This document shows positions 32,748 through 44,539 of a DNA stretch of 64,000 bases, in pieces. The stretch spans positions 61,078 to 125,077 of the forward strand of contig JADNRX010000145.1 in NCBI GenBank assembly GCA_015501595.1, read 5' to 3'. Each line of letters starts with the position of its first letter. The stretch's first letter is position 1. The translations under genes and the position numbers were made by a program. Origin of the DNA: Hymenopellis radicata. Its lineage: Eukaryota > Basidiomycota > Agaricomycetes > Agaricales > Physalacriaceae. The notes under the pieces are model-generated. The model worked only from the letters and a program-made list of their open reading frames with translations, did not search any database and was not told where the DNA came from.

Positions 32748-35700
32748 GGAGAAGGGAGTGAGGGCTCTTGTTTTCTAGAGGCTATTCGCCATGGATTCAC
32801 TGGTGTATATGTGAGAATTTAAGCAGACAACTTAGTTAAAACAACGCGAGGGTGTATCGGTGCATAGATTTAAGATTGCGCGTGAAGGCGGGGTTCCAAG
32901 GACAACACCACGCTTGTCGAGGTAGAATTAACAGCTCTCAAGGGTGCTGAAAGTGTGTGCTACGACACAAAGCGAGAACGAACCTTGTACACTGGAGTCG
33001 TCGACGAAAGCCAGACAAAGATTCGTCTACAGGGAAGGTAAGCAAGAATGGCGAAGAAAGGGAGTTTTTGACACCGTACCAGATGTACCAGATAGAGACG
33101 GGATGTCTACGAAAAAGCGTCAACCGTCATTGGTTGTCGTATCGTGTAAAGCACATGCTCAATAAGTGCTTGGAAAAGATAGTCAGCGACGTTGGAAAAG
33201 ATAGTCAGCGACGTTGGTGAAGAACACAGCGAAGACGACACTTACCAGAGTGTTCGGAGCAAGAGCACCGAGAGGCAGGAATGCGCAAGTGAAAACCCGG
33301 TGGTGGTGGGAGAAACGAGGCTCACTCGTCTTATCAACCTGAATGTCGCGTTATAAACGCGGCTACCAAAACTATCATCTTGAAAGGAAGAAACGTCGTT
33401 GTAAAATTCGTGAACGACCAAGAGGGGAAAAGAGAAAGCAGGAAATGCTTATTGACGCGTCGAAGAGGCAGAGATAAGATACCTGTGCGAGTCAAGTAGC
33501 CGAGCTCCTGATAGCAGAGGATACGACATGATGGGCAGAGGAAGAGACGCCGATCGTCCAAATGCGGCAACATGATGGTTAGCTCTTACCATCATGGCCG
33601 AATCCTTTTTCTTGTATCCATGACACGCCGGTCAACGGAGACGTAGCCGACCACTTGCAATGCAGAGAAAGCTAGCAGCGGGAGACTAGACTTGGGTCCC
33701 GAATGAGACGGGGGCGTACTTCGTGCACCTGATTTGTTTGCGAGGGCTGGTGTCTAGGTATTTAGTGGGCCCATTGCTTCGACGATTCGCTGACCACTCG
33801 CGGAGAGGTGGGTATAAACTTCTATTACGCCAACGCGTCGGAAGCTGTCAATTCTTTCGCTGTTCAACAAGCTAACGACGTGCATTTAGGATCATAGGAT
33901 TTGTCCGCTTGGGGCCCCTGGTACTGCATCGTCAGTCCTATAATACAGCACAGAGGTCGCGCTGGTACTTCTCTAATACGAAAACGGAGGCGGTGAGAAA
34001 CGTGCGCACGCTCGAAGCCTCCTCGAAGGTTTTGCCGCCACCACTTCTTTTTTCAAACGCCTTCTCTCTTTGTTTCCAACGCTCTGATATGTGTGTTCGC
34101 TTGTCTTATCGTCAACGAGCTCGCTAACGACTTTGTCAGAATTTCTTGTGTCCGCCGTCTACCACAACGTGGATGACATATCCGCCTTCCCTTGGCTATC
34201 GTCCATGACGATGAGCTACTTGGTGCGTAGTCGTTGCCGATGGTTATAACTGTACTCATTAATTTTGTCAGACATCGCCTCGGCCACCTTGCTTTGAGCT
34301 CGGATGGTAAGCTCTCCTAACCATGCTCCTACGCGAGCACCATCACTCACTATCTTTATGGTAGATACGGCGCCCATGACCATGGACTCGAGCCCAGGAT
34401 TATCTCTTCAGGAAACTCTGGCAACAGCGCTAGAGAGCATGGAGACTCGATATTATGCCGTACGCCGACCTTGTGCTTTCTTTCTTCAGTCCTGCTAACG
34501 ACTCTGTCAGACCTCGGGACTATGACCGTTGGTCGCGACGACACTTTTAATATGAACTCCCGACAAACGGTATAGCCTTGGTCACTGCCAAGGTGCTTTT
34601 GGGCTTGTGATTTGTTTTGGCTTCGTTCTCGCTGTTGAGAGGAAGGACGACGATATACAGGCCCTATCATGTCTGGGTAAATTCAATGCCGTACCTGGTA
34701 TCGTTGGCATTGGTATGTGTACGAAGCTTGCTGTGGTCAACATTCGTTAACAAAATATTCCAGCATTCGTTTGGGAGACTCCAATGTCGTCCGTGTCGAA
34801 CGCGCCATCAGACGTCGGTCCGTGATATTGGGAGCGCGATGTCGGGATGATGAACCCCATACCCTCTTGCTTCGAGGTATACCACATTCAGGACCAGCAT
34901 CAACATCGTCATTGTGGTGATGTTTTCTAAGTTTAACTCGTGTGGTTACAAACTGATAGTGTCTGTTGGGCAAACATGACGGCGGGGATCGTCGCAGAGC
35001 GGCGGGATAAAGCGTAGTGGTGGTCCTAGATGTGACGCGAGTCGTGAGTGTCCCAATACACAGTGCGTAAGTCGTCGCACCGTTCTTCTGTTTATGATTG
35101 ACGCTGACTCCGCTTCACAGTGAGGCTATGTGTTCGGTGCACTGTCTAGTTCTCGTTCACCGGTAGTAAGCTGGTCTTTGATGGAATTCATGCCTTTGCT
35201 CATTGGTAGTTCTATTACAGACTTGATCTGACAGAGCTTGTGAAGCGAGTCGGTTCGTGTTTCCTTTAATATTCCGGAAAGTTCTTGCTGACATTCCAGT
35301 AGACTGAGTAGTACTTATTACTACTGTGTGACGTATACGGTGAGTCTTCTTTGCAGTTTCTCTGAAATCGTTACTCACGTCTTGTGCAGTACTTACTTGA
35401 GGCGCGGTGTACGTAGTTACAAAAGGTAAGATCTGATGTTTTCGAAGAGGGTTGGAGCTAACGAAGGTTTTGCGGAATATAAATGGTTCTATTGCGAGTG
35501 GGAATAGAATAGGGTAGATTTCAGTCAGGGCGTGATACGTGAGGGATGATCTAGCCGCGATTATGATGCGGCGGTTAACGTCGTCTTCAAGTGCCTGACA
35601 CGGCACGGTCCCAGTTCCCGTTAAAGTGCTCCTCGCGTCAAGGCTGGATGTTTTCGAGTAGCGCGATATGAGGAACGATCCTGTATCTCGGTAGTACGTG

Positions 35701-35800
35701 AGTGTGTACGTGGACACGCACGCCCACACGGACCCCCTGACACCGGTCCCCCACTTATTCCCGTCATGCCAACATAGACTCTAACTCCACCACCGCCACC
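32748..35800. other. No supported gene; scattered decayed exons
   Basis: Begins with the H 3' flank. Contains a 22 bp tandem duplication (about 33174-33217, GGAAAAGATAGTCAGCGACG). Around 34100-34960 short open pieces are separated by intron-like GT...CAG intervals (for instance MDSSPGLSLQETLATALESM at about 34381), as from an eroded split gene, but no family could be named. Confidence 0.4.
33174..33217. repeat. 22 bp tandem duplication
   Basis: TGGAAAAGATAGTCAGCGAC plus GT is repeated twice head to tail; a simple slip in non-coding sequence. Confidence 0.75.
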
Positions 35801-36026
35801 GCGATGGAATACGACCGCTGGGAGCCCTCCAGCCATCTCTTCTCTTCCTCTTCAAAGGCAGCCGTCAACGTAGAAGACAGCGGAGACGAGCGGTAACGAC
35901 ACTTGCGAGGCCTGGATTACGACCGTTGCGCGGTGCATTTGGACTAGGCCAAGAAACGAGTCGGGAATCAGACAAGGATACACGAGAAGGAAAGCGGAAG
36001 TTTGCCGTAGGGATCGCTATAGATGT

Positions 36027-37565
36027 ATGTGTGCCGTTCTTCTACCTGACTTGGCTGGCACTGACACCCAGCAGCCTGTCAACGACCTCCCCAAACCGCA
36101 GTCAGCGACACCCTCACCCTCCTCGACGCACACCCTAACCCTCTTCGACTCTCCTCAACAACCCCCGCACGCAGAGGACGATGTGGCTCCTCAAACATCA
36201 CCCTCACCTCAAGCGGATAAGAAGATCCTCCCGTCGTCATCCCAGGCAGTACCCCTCGCACTCGACGACCGCCCAACCCCACTCGACTCCTCACCCAGCA
36301 TGTCGTACGACTACGTTAAGACCAGAACCAACGGCTCGCCCACCATACTCCTCCACTCCCCTCGCTCATGACGGTTAACCCACCACTACCGTTGGATCCG
36401 CCGCTGCATCCCGCCACGCCGCATGCTTCGTGGACGACGGCAGAGCCAGGAGCGCAAAGCTAGCCCTGACAACAACCCGCTGAGTCCCGGCCTTGAAGGC
36501 GGAGGCGGCTGAGCTGCATGGGTACGCTTAGGAGGCGGCGAAGCGGGGGCGTCGTGAACGTGCCGCCGAGTCGCAGTCAGTGTCGACGCGACGCATCGCA
36601 CCCCGACTCCCGCCGTGCCTTGCGCTTCGATGCTATTACGGGCGATCCCAAAGAGGGCGACGTGACTGCGCATTGGGCGCTTCACGGAACGGTCGAATGC
36701 GCCTACGGCATCGACGACGACGAACAAGATTGCGTTCAAGTCCAAGATGGTGTCCCGTGCGCATGCGGTGGTCTGGTGCGAGGCGCCGGGCGTGTTTTAT
36801 GTGCGCGATACGAGGAGCAGCAGTGGGACATTTCTCAACCATGTCAGGTTGAGTCCGGCGAGAGTATTGCGCGACGGAGATATTCTGCAGTTTGGAGTCG
36901 ACTACCAAAGTGGGACGGAAGATAGTTATAAGAGTGTCAAGATACGGGTAGAGGTGGGTCGGGAATGGCAGGGCGGGAGGAATGCGTTCAAGTGAGTCCT
37001 TTCTTCAAAGTTTCTACTCCACTAACGGCTCGCTAGTACGAACACGTTGAAGAATTTGAAGAGTCCCTTTTAAGCCTCTTTGCTGTGTCAATACGACCAG
37101 CGCTTTTCATCGCGCCGTATTTCACTACAAATGAATTCGACCATTGCTAGAGAACCACCACCCTGCGTTTACGTGCCCGCTGTGCCGAACGTTTGCCGAC
37201 CTTGACTCAGAGGACGTCGAGATTGAGGTAGGCCTCTATGCTAGTTCTGTATTCTAAAAACCAAATATTTTTATCAGGTCCTTGATCAGGAGGAGGAAGC
37301 TCTCGACTCTGACGCAGACGACGAGGCCGACAAACCCGCTACACCTTCAAAGGCAGCAAAGGAGAAACGACGTCAGGAAGGGAGATTGATTTAGAAGGGA
37401 TACGAAACGAGGAGGCAGAGGCAGAGGCAGACGTGGAGGAGCAGGCGATGGACGTGGAGGCACCTGTAGGTGGGGTCGGCGTCGGGTTCGGAGGAGGCGA
37501 TGGACGTGGGCGATGAGGAGAGGGTGGTGAATGCGAATGAGAGGGAGGTCAAGTTGGGGTCGTAA
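36027..37565 (+). pseudogene. F-C: decayed FHA-RING ligase (partner of H5)
   Basis: The Ser/Pro-rich N-terminus is open to LLHSPRS at 36371, then several frameshifts follow. The FHA domain is still readable at 36747-36995 (VVWCEAPGVFYVRDTRSSSG, TFLNHVRLSPA, VLRDGDILQFGVDYQ). Intron 1 is recognisable, but exon 2 is shortened and fused into the RING. There the segment that codes for C-S-H-x2-H in F-B is deleted, leaving FIAPYFTTNEFDHC and a stop. The acidic tail has a further deletion and ends VKLGS at 37565. Ligase function must be lost. The conserved 3' block and H5 follow in the usual order. Confidence 0.85.
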
Positions 37566-38030
37566 CGGTACAAGCTATATCTGTTTTTCCTTTTGTTGCT
37601 TTCATTGTTGGATGGAGTCTATTCTACGAGACTACTATAATATCGGGTCTTTGTTTTGCTTGTAATTAGTTTTGATTTGATGACTGATATATGACTGACA
37701 GCGGCAGTAGTCGTTACGAAGAGAGTAGTTCACCGTCTAGAGTCTGTGGACATTTTTACAGCGGTATAAAACAAACATACACTGATAATGCAATGTCAGA
37801 AACGCTGATTATATTTTTGAATTGGGTTGCTTCTCCGGATAACGCCAGCATTACGAAGGCTGAGCTCTGCTGTTCCGGAGTCTTGCACACTCCGGCTTCG
37901 TCTTGAACGGGATGCCATCATAAACAGCTTCTTCTATCAATATCGATGAATCCTGTGCCGGTCCGAGCACAGGAATCATTAACGTGTGTACGGCATCAAC
38001 AGCATTCCTTTGCTGCGTCTTACCCTCATC

Positions 38031-39622
38031 ATGCCCGCCTCTGCCCACGACAGCTCCTGCACGGATGACCGCTCTACGACGCGGGACGTCTCTCACGACT
38101 ACTTCTCTGATGAAGATGCCGATTCCGACTACCAGAGTTGCGAGTCCTACATTTCGGATGAAAATGAGGAGCGCACGGCGGAGGATGAGGAGCTTGAGAT
38201 TATTCAATGGATAAATGGTAAATGGGAGCCCATTCAAGCAAGGTATGTCGCCGCCATTTACATGATGGTGTGAACCTCTCACAATGATGCTTAGCGACAT
38301 GGAAGATCGTGTCGGGGCTTCGATGACCAGTAGTGAATGGATTCCGAGTATTGAGTATGAGCAATGGTTTGATGCACGGGTGGAAGGTACAGAGAGGTGC
38401 CTGGATGCCATAGCTGTACTCGCTGAGACTGTAGGTGGACCTGCAAGAGTGTGGTGGCATAACATACTTTCAGAACAGGAAAAGAATGGCCCGGTGAGTA
38501 TATATCACATTGGGTTGCTTATGTAGTCTGATTTGTAGAGGTTCAATTATTTCTTGAACCTTCAGGCCTTGGTCTTTCTCATCATGTCCAGCAAAGGAGC
38601 CTGGCCCGATACCTACTGCTGGAAATTTCATACACTCTACATTCCCAGTCAAGAAATGTGCCACTACTCCTTGACCTCTAGCTTCTTTGAGGGAAGAATT
38701 CTGTTCGATTGGTCTATGGACAGACCTTCGAAGGATCTTGCGGAAGTCATGCGGATTACCCTCCCGTACTTTCGGGAGATGAATGCTCGCATCGACGCAC
38801 TGTCCAAGCTTTGGAATGTGGGCTACTCCTCCTCTTCCTCTGATTCAGCATCGATGTTTGGACCAACGAACATGGCGAACCTCATCACAGGCCTCGACAT
38901 CGCGGAGAGTGTTGCGAAATTGGTCCCAGTGTTTGGGGCTGTGCTTGAAGGCGCGTGTGGAGTCCTGCGGAAGACGGTCCAAGCTGCAGAGGCGAGGACT
39001 GTTCTGTAGCGCGCATGGTGGTGTCCAACTAATTCCTTACTAGAACGCTCGAAGCGCTCGCAGCGAATGCCAGGCTCTCGCAGAGCACACAGCCTCCATC
39101 ACCCTTGCCATCTTCAACGAGATTGGACCCGCGTCTACGCTCCGTGGTGCGGATTTTAACAGAATTTGTGATCTTCGGGAGTACGTTGACGTGTCCCCTA
39201 CGCGATTCGATGCTGACTGGCTTCACTCATAGAACCATCAAGATCGTGGATTCCAGAGTCCAGAGTCTCTCGAAGCTCGGGCGGCTGAGGTACTTGGCGT
39301 CACGCGGACGAATCACCGCCGAGGTTATGGAGCTACGTTCCCGAGTGGACAATGCACGCATCGCATTCAAAGTATGCTTGTTACGTCTTCGATGTGTATG
39401 GCTGCTAATGATCTTCAGATTCGAAGTGATATCTCCACAACGCAATTACTAACTGACCTGAAGATCATGCATACACGTCTCGCCTCACGTGTTGAGGATA
39501 TCTACGAGGGCCAAAAGGCTACACACCACATGTTGCAGACGCTTCTGGTCGATACACACACAGTCATGATGCAGTTTCGAGGACATAGAACCGGAGACGC
39601 GTATGTCGATGAGGCAGACTGA
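38031..39622 (+). CDS. H5: H-family protein, apparently intact, 438 aa (partner of F-C)
   Basis: Model: exons 38031-38242, 38295-38493, 38566-38991, 39044-39180, 39233-39371 and 39419-39622. Intron 3 has an unusual GCGAGG donor, weaker than GCAAGT in other copies, so splicing there may be poor. N-terminus SCTDDRSTTRDVSHDYFS keeps T-x-x-D. The second half belongs to a subfamily shared with H8: NARSARSECQALAEHTASIT, FNRICDLR, KIVDSRVQSLSKLGRLRYLA. The C-terminus lacks the last-intron segment and reads VDTHTVMMQFRGHRTGDAYV. Exons 1-3 are nearly identical to H8. Confidence 0.72.
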
Positions 39623-40129
39623 GGAGAGGGGAGTGAAGGGCTTTTGTTTTCTATAGACTAATCCGAGTCGCCGTCGATCCACTGGTTTGTAGTGTAAGGG
39701 TTTAAGCAATATGACATCAACATTTCCTCGTTTGAGAAGATATCTCAACGCGGGTGTCTACTACCAGTGTATGGAGTTGAGAGGAAACAAAGATGTGGGA
39801 TATCAGCTGTCGTGGAGCTCCCGACTTGATCTCACGACGTCTTGAACAAGGGTGTTAGTACGAGTCAAAGCCGCCAAGCTTCAAAAACTCACCAAAGCCC
39901 CAGAATCCAAGCAAGGCTGCTCATATTTTATACCGACCTTGAGCGGAACCGAAGCCATCCAGACATGGGCAAGTATAGGGCCCATATACCGTCCGCCTTC
40001 CCGTTACTCATCCCGCCGCGACCTGACATGGAGCCCATCGGCCCAGGGTCGGTAAGACCCAACTGCATCAGATCCAAATCGGCATCAGCGGATGCCGTTA
40101 GCCGAAGACAGGATGGTCTAGTATGGGTC
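39623..40129. other. H5 3' flank; no gene seen
   Basis: Contains the common H 3' flank (GATCCACTGGTTTGTAG) and then unassigned sequence bordering decayed gene X copy 3. Confidence 0.45.
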
Positions 40130-40530
40130 CATGTCGAAATGTGAAGGGTTCTTGGCAATGGTCCAACGTGAGGGCAGTTGTTGCTGGAGCTGAACGGCGA
40201 TTACGGAGGCGTAATAAAGGTGCCATCTGTTGACGACCATCATCCGCGAAACCCAAGTCGAAGTGTGGCGTCGATTGGGGTAACGATGGTAATATCCCAG
40301 CAGCAAGGGTTCGCGGGACGAACACAGCGGCGCAAACACTGCTGTTCATTTCGTTGAACGCAATCACATGGCGCTAGTAGAATGAATCAGCACGAAAATT
40401 CAGCCAGAACCAACTAACACACCTAGCGAAGTTCGCCGCATGAGCGTCCCAATCCGTCCGTAAACCCGAATGCTCCAAGATCCACATCACTGTCAAGGGT
40501 AATGATTCGACGTCTGAATCGAATTCTCCT
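40130..40530 (-). pseudogene. Decayed repeated gene X, copy 3
   Basis: Minus-strand reading has GFTD and WDAHAANFAR, an intron-like interval starting GTGTGT and ending CTAG, then RHVIAFNEMNSSVCAAVFVP and RTLAAGI. This is the same order as in copy 1 at 20900-21110. The joined reading shows that a real splice junction once stood here, but the gene is incomplete. Confidence 0.5.
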
Positions 40531-40744
40531 AAGATATGCTGGTGGCAAGGCAGAGGACCTAATGAAACCGGTCAGAAATGAGCAAAAGAGTTAAAGCGAA
40601 GATTCGCCCCGTTTTTGTTGAAAGAAGGGCGGAGCGCCGAGGCCAGTACACGCTGTAGTCACACGAAGCAGCGGATTCCCAAGTCGTTTCGGCGCTTCTC
40701 GAGTCGTGTGAGCGTGCGGGCGGCCGGCGAAGCCCTTTCACCTA

Positions 40745-41540
40745 TTGGAAAGCGATGAGGACAAAATGCGGCGGAATACGAAGCGACACGTACCCTTTTC
40801 GATACCCTTTTCGATGGCAAGGCAGATAAAATCTAACGAGACGGGTCAGAATGCGAACATCAAAATGAACCGGAATGTGCACCTTTTGGCATGGAAGAAA
40901 AGCCAGTCCGTGAGCAGCAGAATGAACCGGAATACGAACTTACAAAACATACGACATTTAATGAACGAACAGATCTGATCTAGTAAGGACAACCTGGCAG
41001 AATTCATACATCAAAATGAGGCCAAATGCGCACCTTTTGGTGCAGTGAGACTCACGCAAAGTAGGTACATATCCAAACGAATCTATAGCAGAAATGAGCC
41101 CTGGAAAGGCGGAAAAAAGGACAAGAAAAACGCACGTTTCACCTCGCCATCCACCTTTGCTAATTTGTAAGCTTCCGTTGTTCGCGTTCCAGCTAGTTGA
41201 AAGTCTGTTGTTGATTCTGTAGGCACCGCAGGCGCCGACGCGTCGCTGACGCGAAGAATCAGATTTGAGGACCAAGGAGGTGACGGTAAGAAGGTAAGCC
41301 GCATTTGGCTGCACATGATCGACATGCTTCTCCCTCCTCCCATCATGTCGCGACATGGCTCCTCCGTAATTCGACCCGTCTCCTGTCGAAATTCGGCTTC
41401 TTCTCACGTCTACTGGCATGTCTGGGTCCTGGATTGCTACTTTCTATTACTGCTGCCGAATATGACACGACGCACCGTTTCAACCCTCTCTTCTCATTCC
41501 TCCCACTCGGAAATCCAACCACAGTTCTCGACAAATTGAG
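40745..41540 (+). repeat. Repeat R3, copy 1 (remnant that includes a MSRHGSS start)
   Basis: Three plus-strand copies of this block lie at 40745-41540, about 46240-46800 and about 52810-53600, each upstream of an F/H module; part of it also occurs reversed at 24005-24065. Shared landmarks are a block with AAGCGACACGTAC and GGCAGAT, a GCGCCGACGCGTCGCTGAC segment, then CCCATC followed by ATG TCG CG and GGCTCCTC, coding MSRHGSSVIRP here, and ATATGACACGACGCAC further on. None keeps a long frame. It is probably an ancient gene or transposon that was carried along as modules were duplicated. Confidence 0.55.
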
Positions 41541-42837
41541 CAACTCTGATCAGGCGTTCTGGCCGATATCTGGGTGCGTAAACGATGACGTCCCCAACTT
41601 GTAGGACAAGTCGGCCGTAACAGTTGCAGAGGCGTTTAACACTCACCTTCTCCTCTTCTGTGCCATGGCGTCTGCTGGCTTGGCCCTAATTGGGCCCTCA
41701 TCTCGACTGATTGGAGAGATCCAACTCCTGGGAATGCTAGAACTCTGGAGAGCACCGCTTGAACGACGTTACGCACCTTGTCTGGCGCTCAAACCAATCT
41801 GAACTGGCATCTGGGGGAATTGCACACCGACAATCACTGTCTACACCTCGAGTAGTCAATATACGCATTTTATAGACCTTCCTTGTGCCTACCTGTCCCT
41901 TCATATAAATCTTCCGCCGGCGAGCGGAGTCCTGACCGTAACGTGCTTACCGGATAAGACAACGGTGATTCACAACTTACTCTCTTTCGAGAACGTTCCT
42001 AACCCCGTGTTCAGCAGACAAGTGCGGTGGAGATGAAGGTGAGCTTAGCGCACAATTTCTGCCGTTCGAGCATTGACAGTGAAGGCCACAGTAATGGTAA
42101 GAAGGAAGGGGGAAATGGGGAGAATCATCTGAGTCTGACCATTGCCACACCCCGGGTGGATTCTTCCGTGTCCAATTTCGCACCAATTCTATCGTGCTGC
42201 CTTGACTCCGTCTAGATAGACATCTTCAAGATGTCTCGGCACGTTCCTCGACAACGTTCCCCGCGATACTATGCCTAGCTTCTTCACCGCCTGTGTGTAG
42301 CAGATGCCCACCTTCACTCCAGTAGAAGGTGTATCAAAATTGGCTATGAGGTGATCATCTGTGTATTAACCGCATCAAGAATCCGACGGTTACGGAGAGT
42401 CTCTTGAGTCCTTCCGAACTGTCCTTTGAAATCAGGAGTTGCCTGCCAGTGGATGTACTTTCCTCTGTACGGAGGCTCTCGATATCCTGTTGACAATAGT
42501 GATATCCGTATGTATCGATTCCTCTTAACGAGACGCGTTTGACTAGACCACGGAAGCGTGAATTCATTCAGGACCCAATTGTTTACTACCACAGAAGCAA
42601 GTTCTGAAGTAGCTTGTACATCCTTACTCGATTGAGCGTTCGGGAGGGGAAGTTGGTGTCAAAAATCTGAAAAAAACGACATCGTTTAAACGTTTTTCAC
42701 TGAACCTTTCTCGACGGCATCTCAAGCCGGAGAAAGGGGACACGAAGCCCAAACAGGAAATATTCCCCACGCTCCTTTCTCCTTCATCCCAGTCATCCCT
42801 TTTCTCCTCGTCACGCATCCGTCAACGCGACAGACAC
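41541..42837. other. No gene seen
   Basis: Continues from R3 to the start of F-D without a recognisable reading frame or repeat boundary. Confidence 0.4.
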
Positions 42838-44060
42838 GATGGAGACCAGTGGAGCATTGATATGGCCATGAGGTACGGTGCATTGTATTCTGATTTGATT
42901 TGCACTAACACCCGGCAGTCCGTCAATGACTTGTCCAAACCTCCACTCAGTCAGCGACCCCTCAACCTTCTCGACTCCCCACCCAGCATGCTCCTTCAAC
43001 CACCCCCCACACTCAGAGGGCAATGTGCTCCCCCACGCAGCCACTGCCCTCGCCTCTGCTGCGGATAGGAGGATGCTCGCGTCATACAAGGCACGCTCAA
43101 CCCCCCGCACCTAGACATGTCCTTCCTCAACGCCGCCCACCACCCTCACCTCTACTCAGGCGGATGTCCCACACCAGCACACCCCCTTCCACCTCAGTGA
43201 GCTACCCAACACCTCCCTCTTCACCACCACGTGGACGCACTCTCCGTCCTCCTCGTATGAAGAAACGCGGCAGAGTCTCCAGCATGGGCGCGTTGGATTT
43301 GAGATTCAAGAAGGACCAGCAATTTCAGGAGCACCGGCTTGTGTTGATCCCAGCAAGACGACGAACACCCAGCGGGCTCTGCAGCCGCCCTCCCGCTCAC
43401 CATACTCCTCCACTCCTCCGCGCACGTCGCACATCTCGCCTCACCGACATCGCCCTTGATCGTCGCTCCTACACTCTCGATGGATCCGCCGCTGCATCTC
43501 GCCGCGCCGCATCTCACGCCCCCCCCCTAATTCTACAATCCTAAACTTGCGAACAACGGCAGTGCCAGGAGCGCAAAGTCGGCCCCGACTCGAACAACCC
43601 GCCAAGTCCGGGCCTCGAAGGCGGCCGCGGAATCATGAGCATGCTTAGGAGGCGGCGTAGGCGGGGGCGCCATGAACGTGCCGACAACACCGGCAATCGT
43701 AGTGTCGGCGCGTCGCATCGCATACGGCTCGTGCCGCAATTCGACTCGCGCCGTGCGCTGCAGTTCGATGCTATCACGCGATAGCCAGGAGGGCGACGTG
43801 GTGAGCAGGAGGAAGAAGCTCCAGACTCTGACGCAGACTGCGAAAGGCAGGAAAGGAGAAGCAATGGCAGGAAGAAGGGACCGAGGTTGAGGGTGAAGGT
43901 TCTACAGGTCGGCGTCGCAGCAGGATGGAGATTCATACAGGACGATGAGACATACGTGGAGAAGCAGGCGATGGACATTAAGGCGCCTGTAGGTGGCCCT
44001 ACGATTATCACGCAGGGGTCAGTGTCTGAGTGGGAGGATGCGATTGACGTGGGCAATGAA
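42838..44060 (+). pseudogene. F-D: decayed FHA-RING ligase with FHA half and RING deleted (partner of H6)
   Basis: The leader GATGGAGACCAGTGGAGCAT and GATATGGCCATGAG|GTACGG...GGCAG|TCCGTCAATG show the old first intron. The Ser/Pro-rich region is open for 173 codons to LILQS. A first FHA part follows out of frame (SVGASHRIRLVPQFDSRR-like, about 43700-43780). At about 43800 the sequence jumps from the codons for EGDV into the acidic tail (EEEAPDSDAD), so the rest of the FHA domain and both RING exons are gone. The tail ends near 44060. Confidence 0.8.
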
Positions 44061-44539
44061 GTGTTTTCACAAGCAGTCCGTTTTTTTCGTTTTCGTTTTA
44101 CTTTTGGGATGAGTCTATTTTAGGATACTACGATAATATTGGCTGTTCGCTGTAATTAGTTCATTTCTGATAGATGAAAGCCGCACTGACAGGCACGTCT
44201 TTCCCTAGGCTGTCCCCGCGAGCCACTGGACGAGCAGCAGCGCAAGCCTAGTCTTTTGCATAAAACCTACATGAGATGATCCATTGCGAAACAATGGAAC
44301 ACGGCAATGTAGACGCTGATAAGTGGATGTCATGCGGAGTATTTCTGTCTTCAATTGGGTTGCTTCTCCACGCATTTGGATGCGGTACGAAGGTTGTTCC
44401 GGTGTCTTGTACATTCCTGGATGCCGTCACATACAGCTTTCTCTATCAATGTCAATGAATCCTGTGCCGCATTGAGGACGGGAAGTATCAACATGCGTGT
44501 GGAATCAACAGCATTCCTTTGCTGCGTCTTACCCTCATC

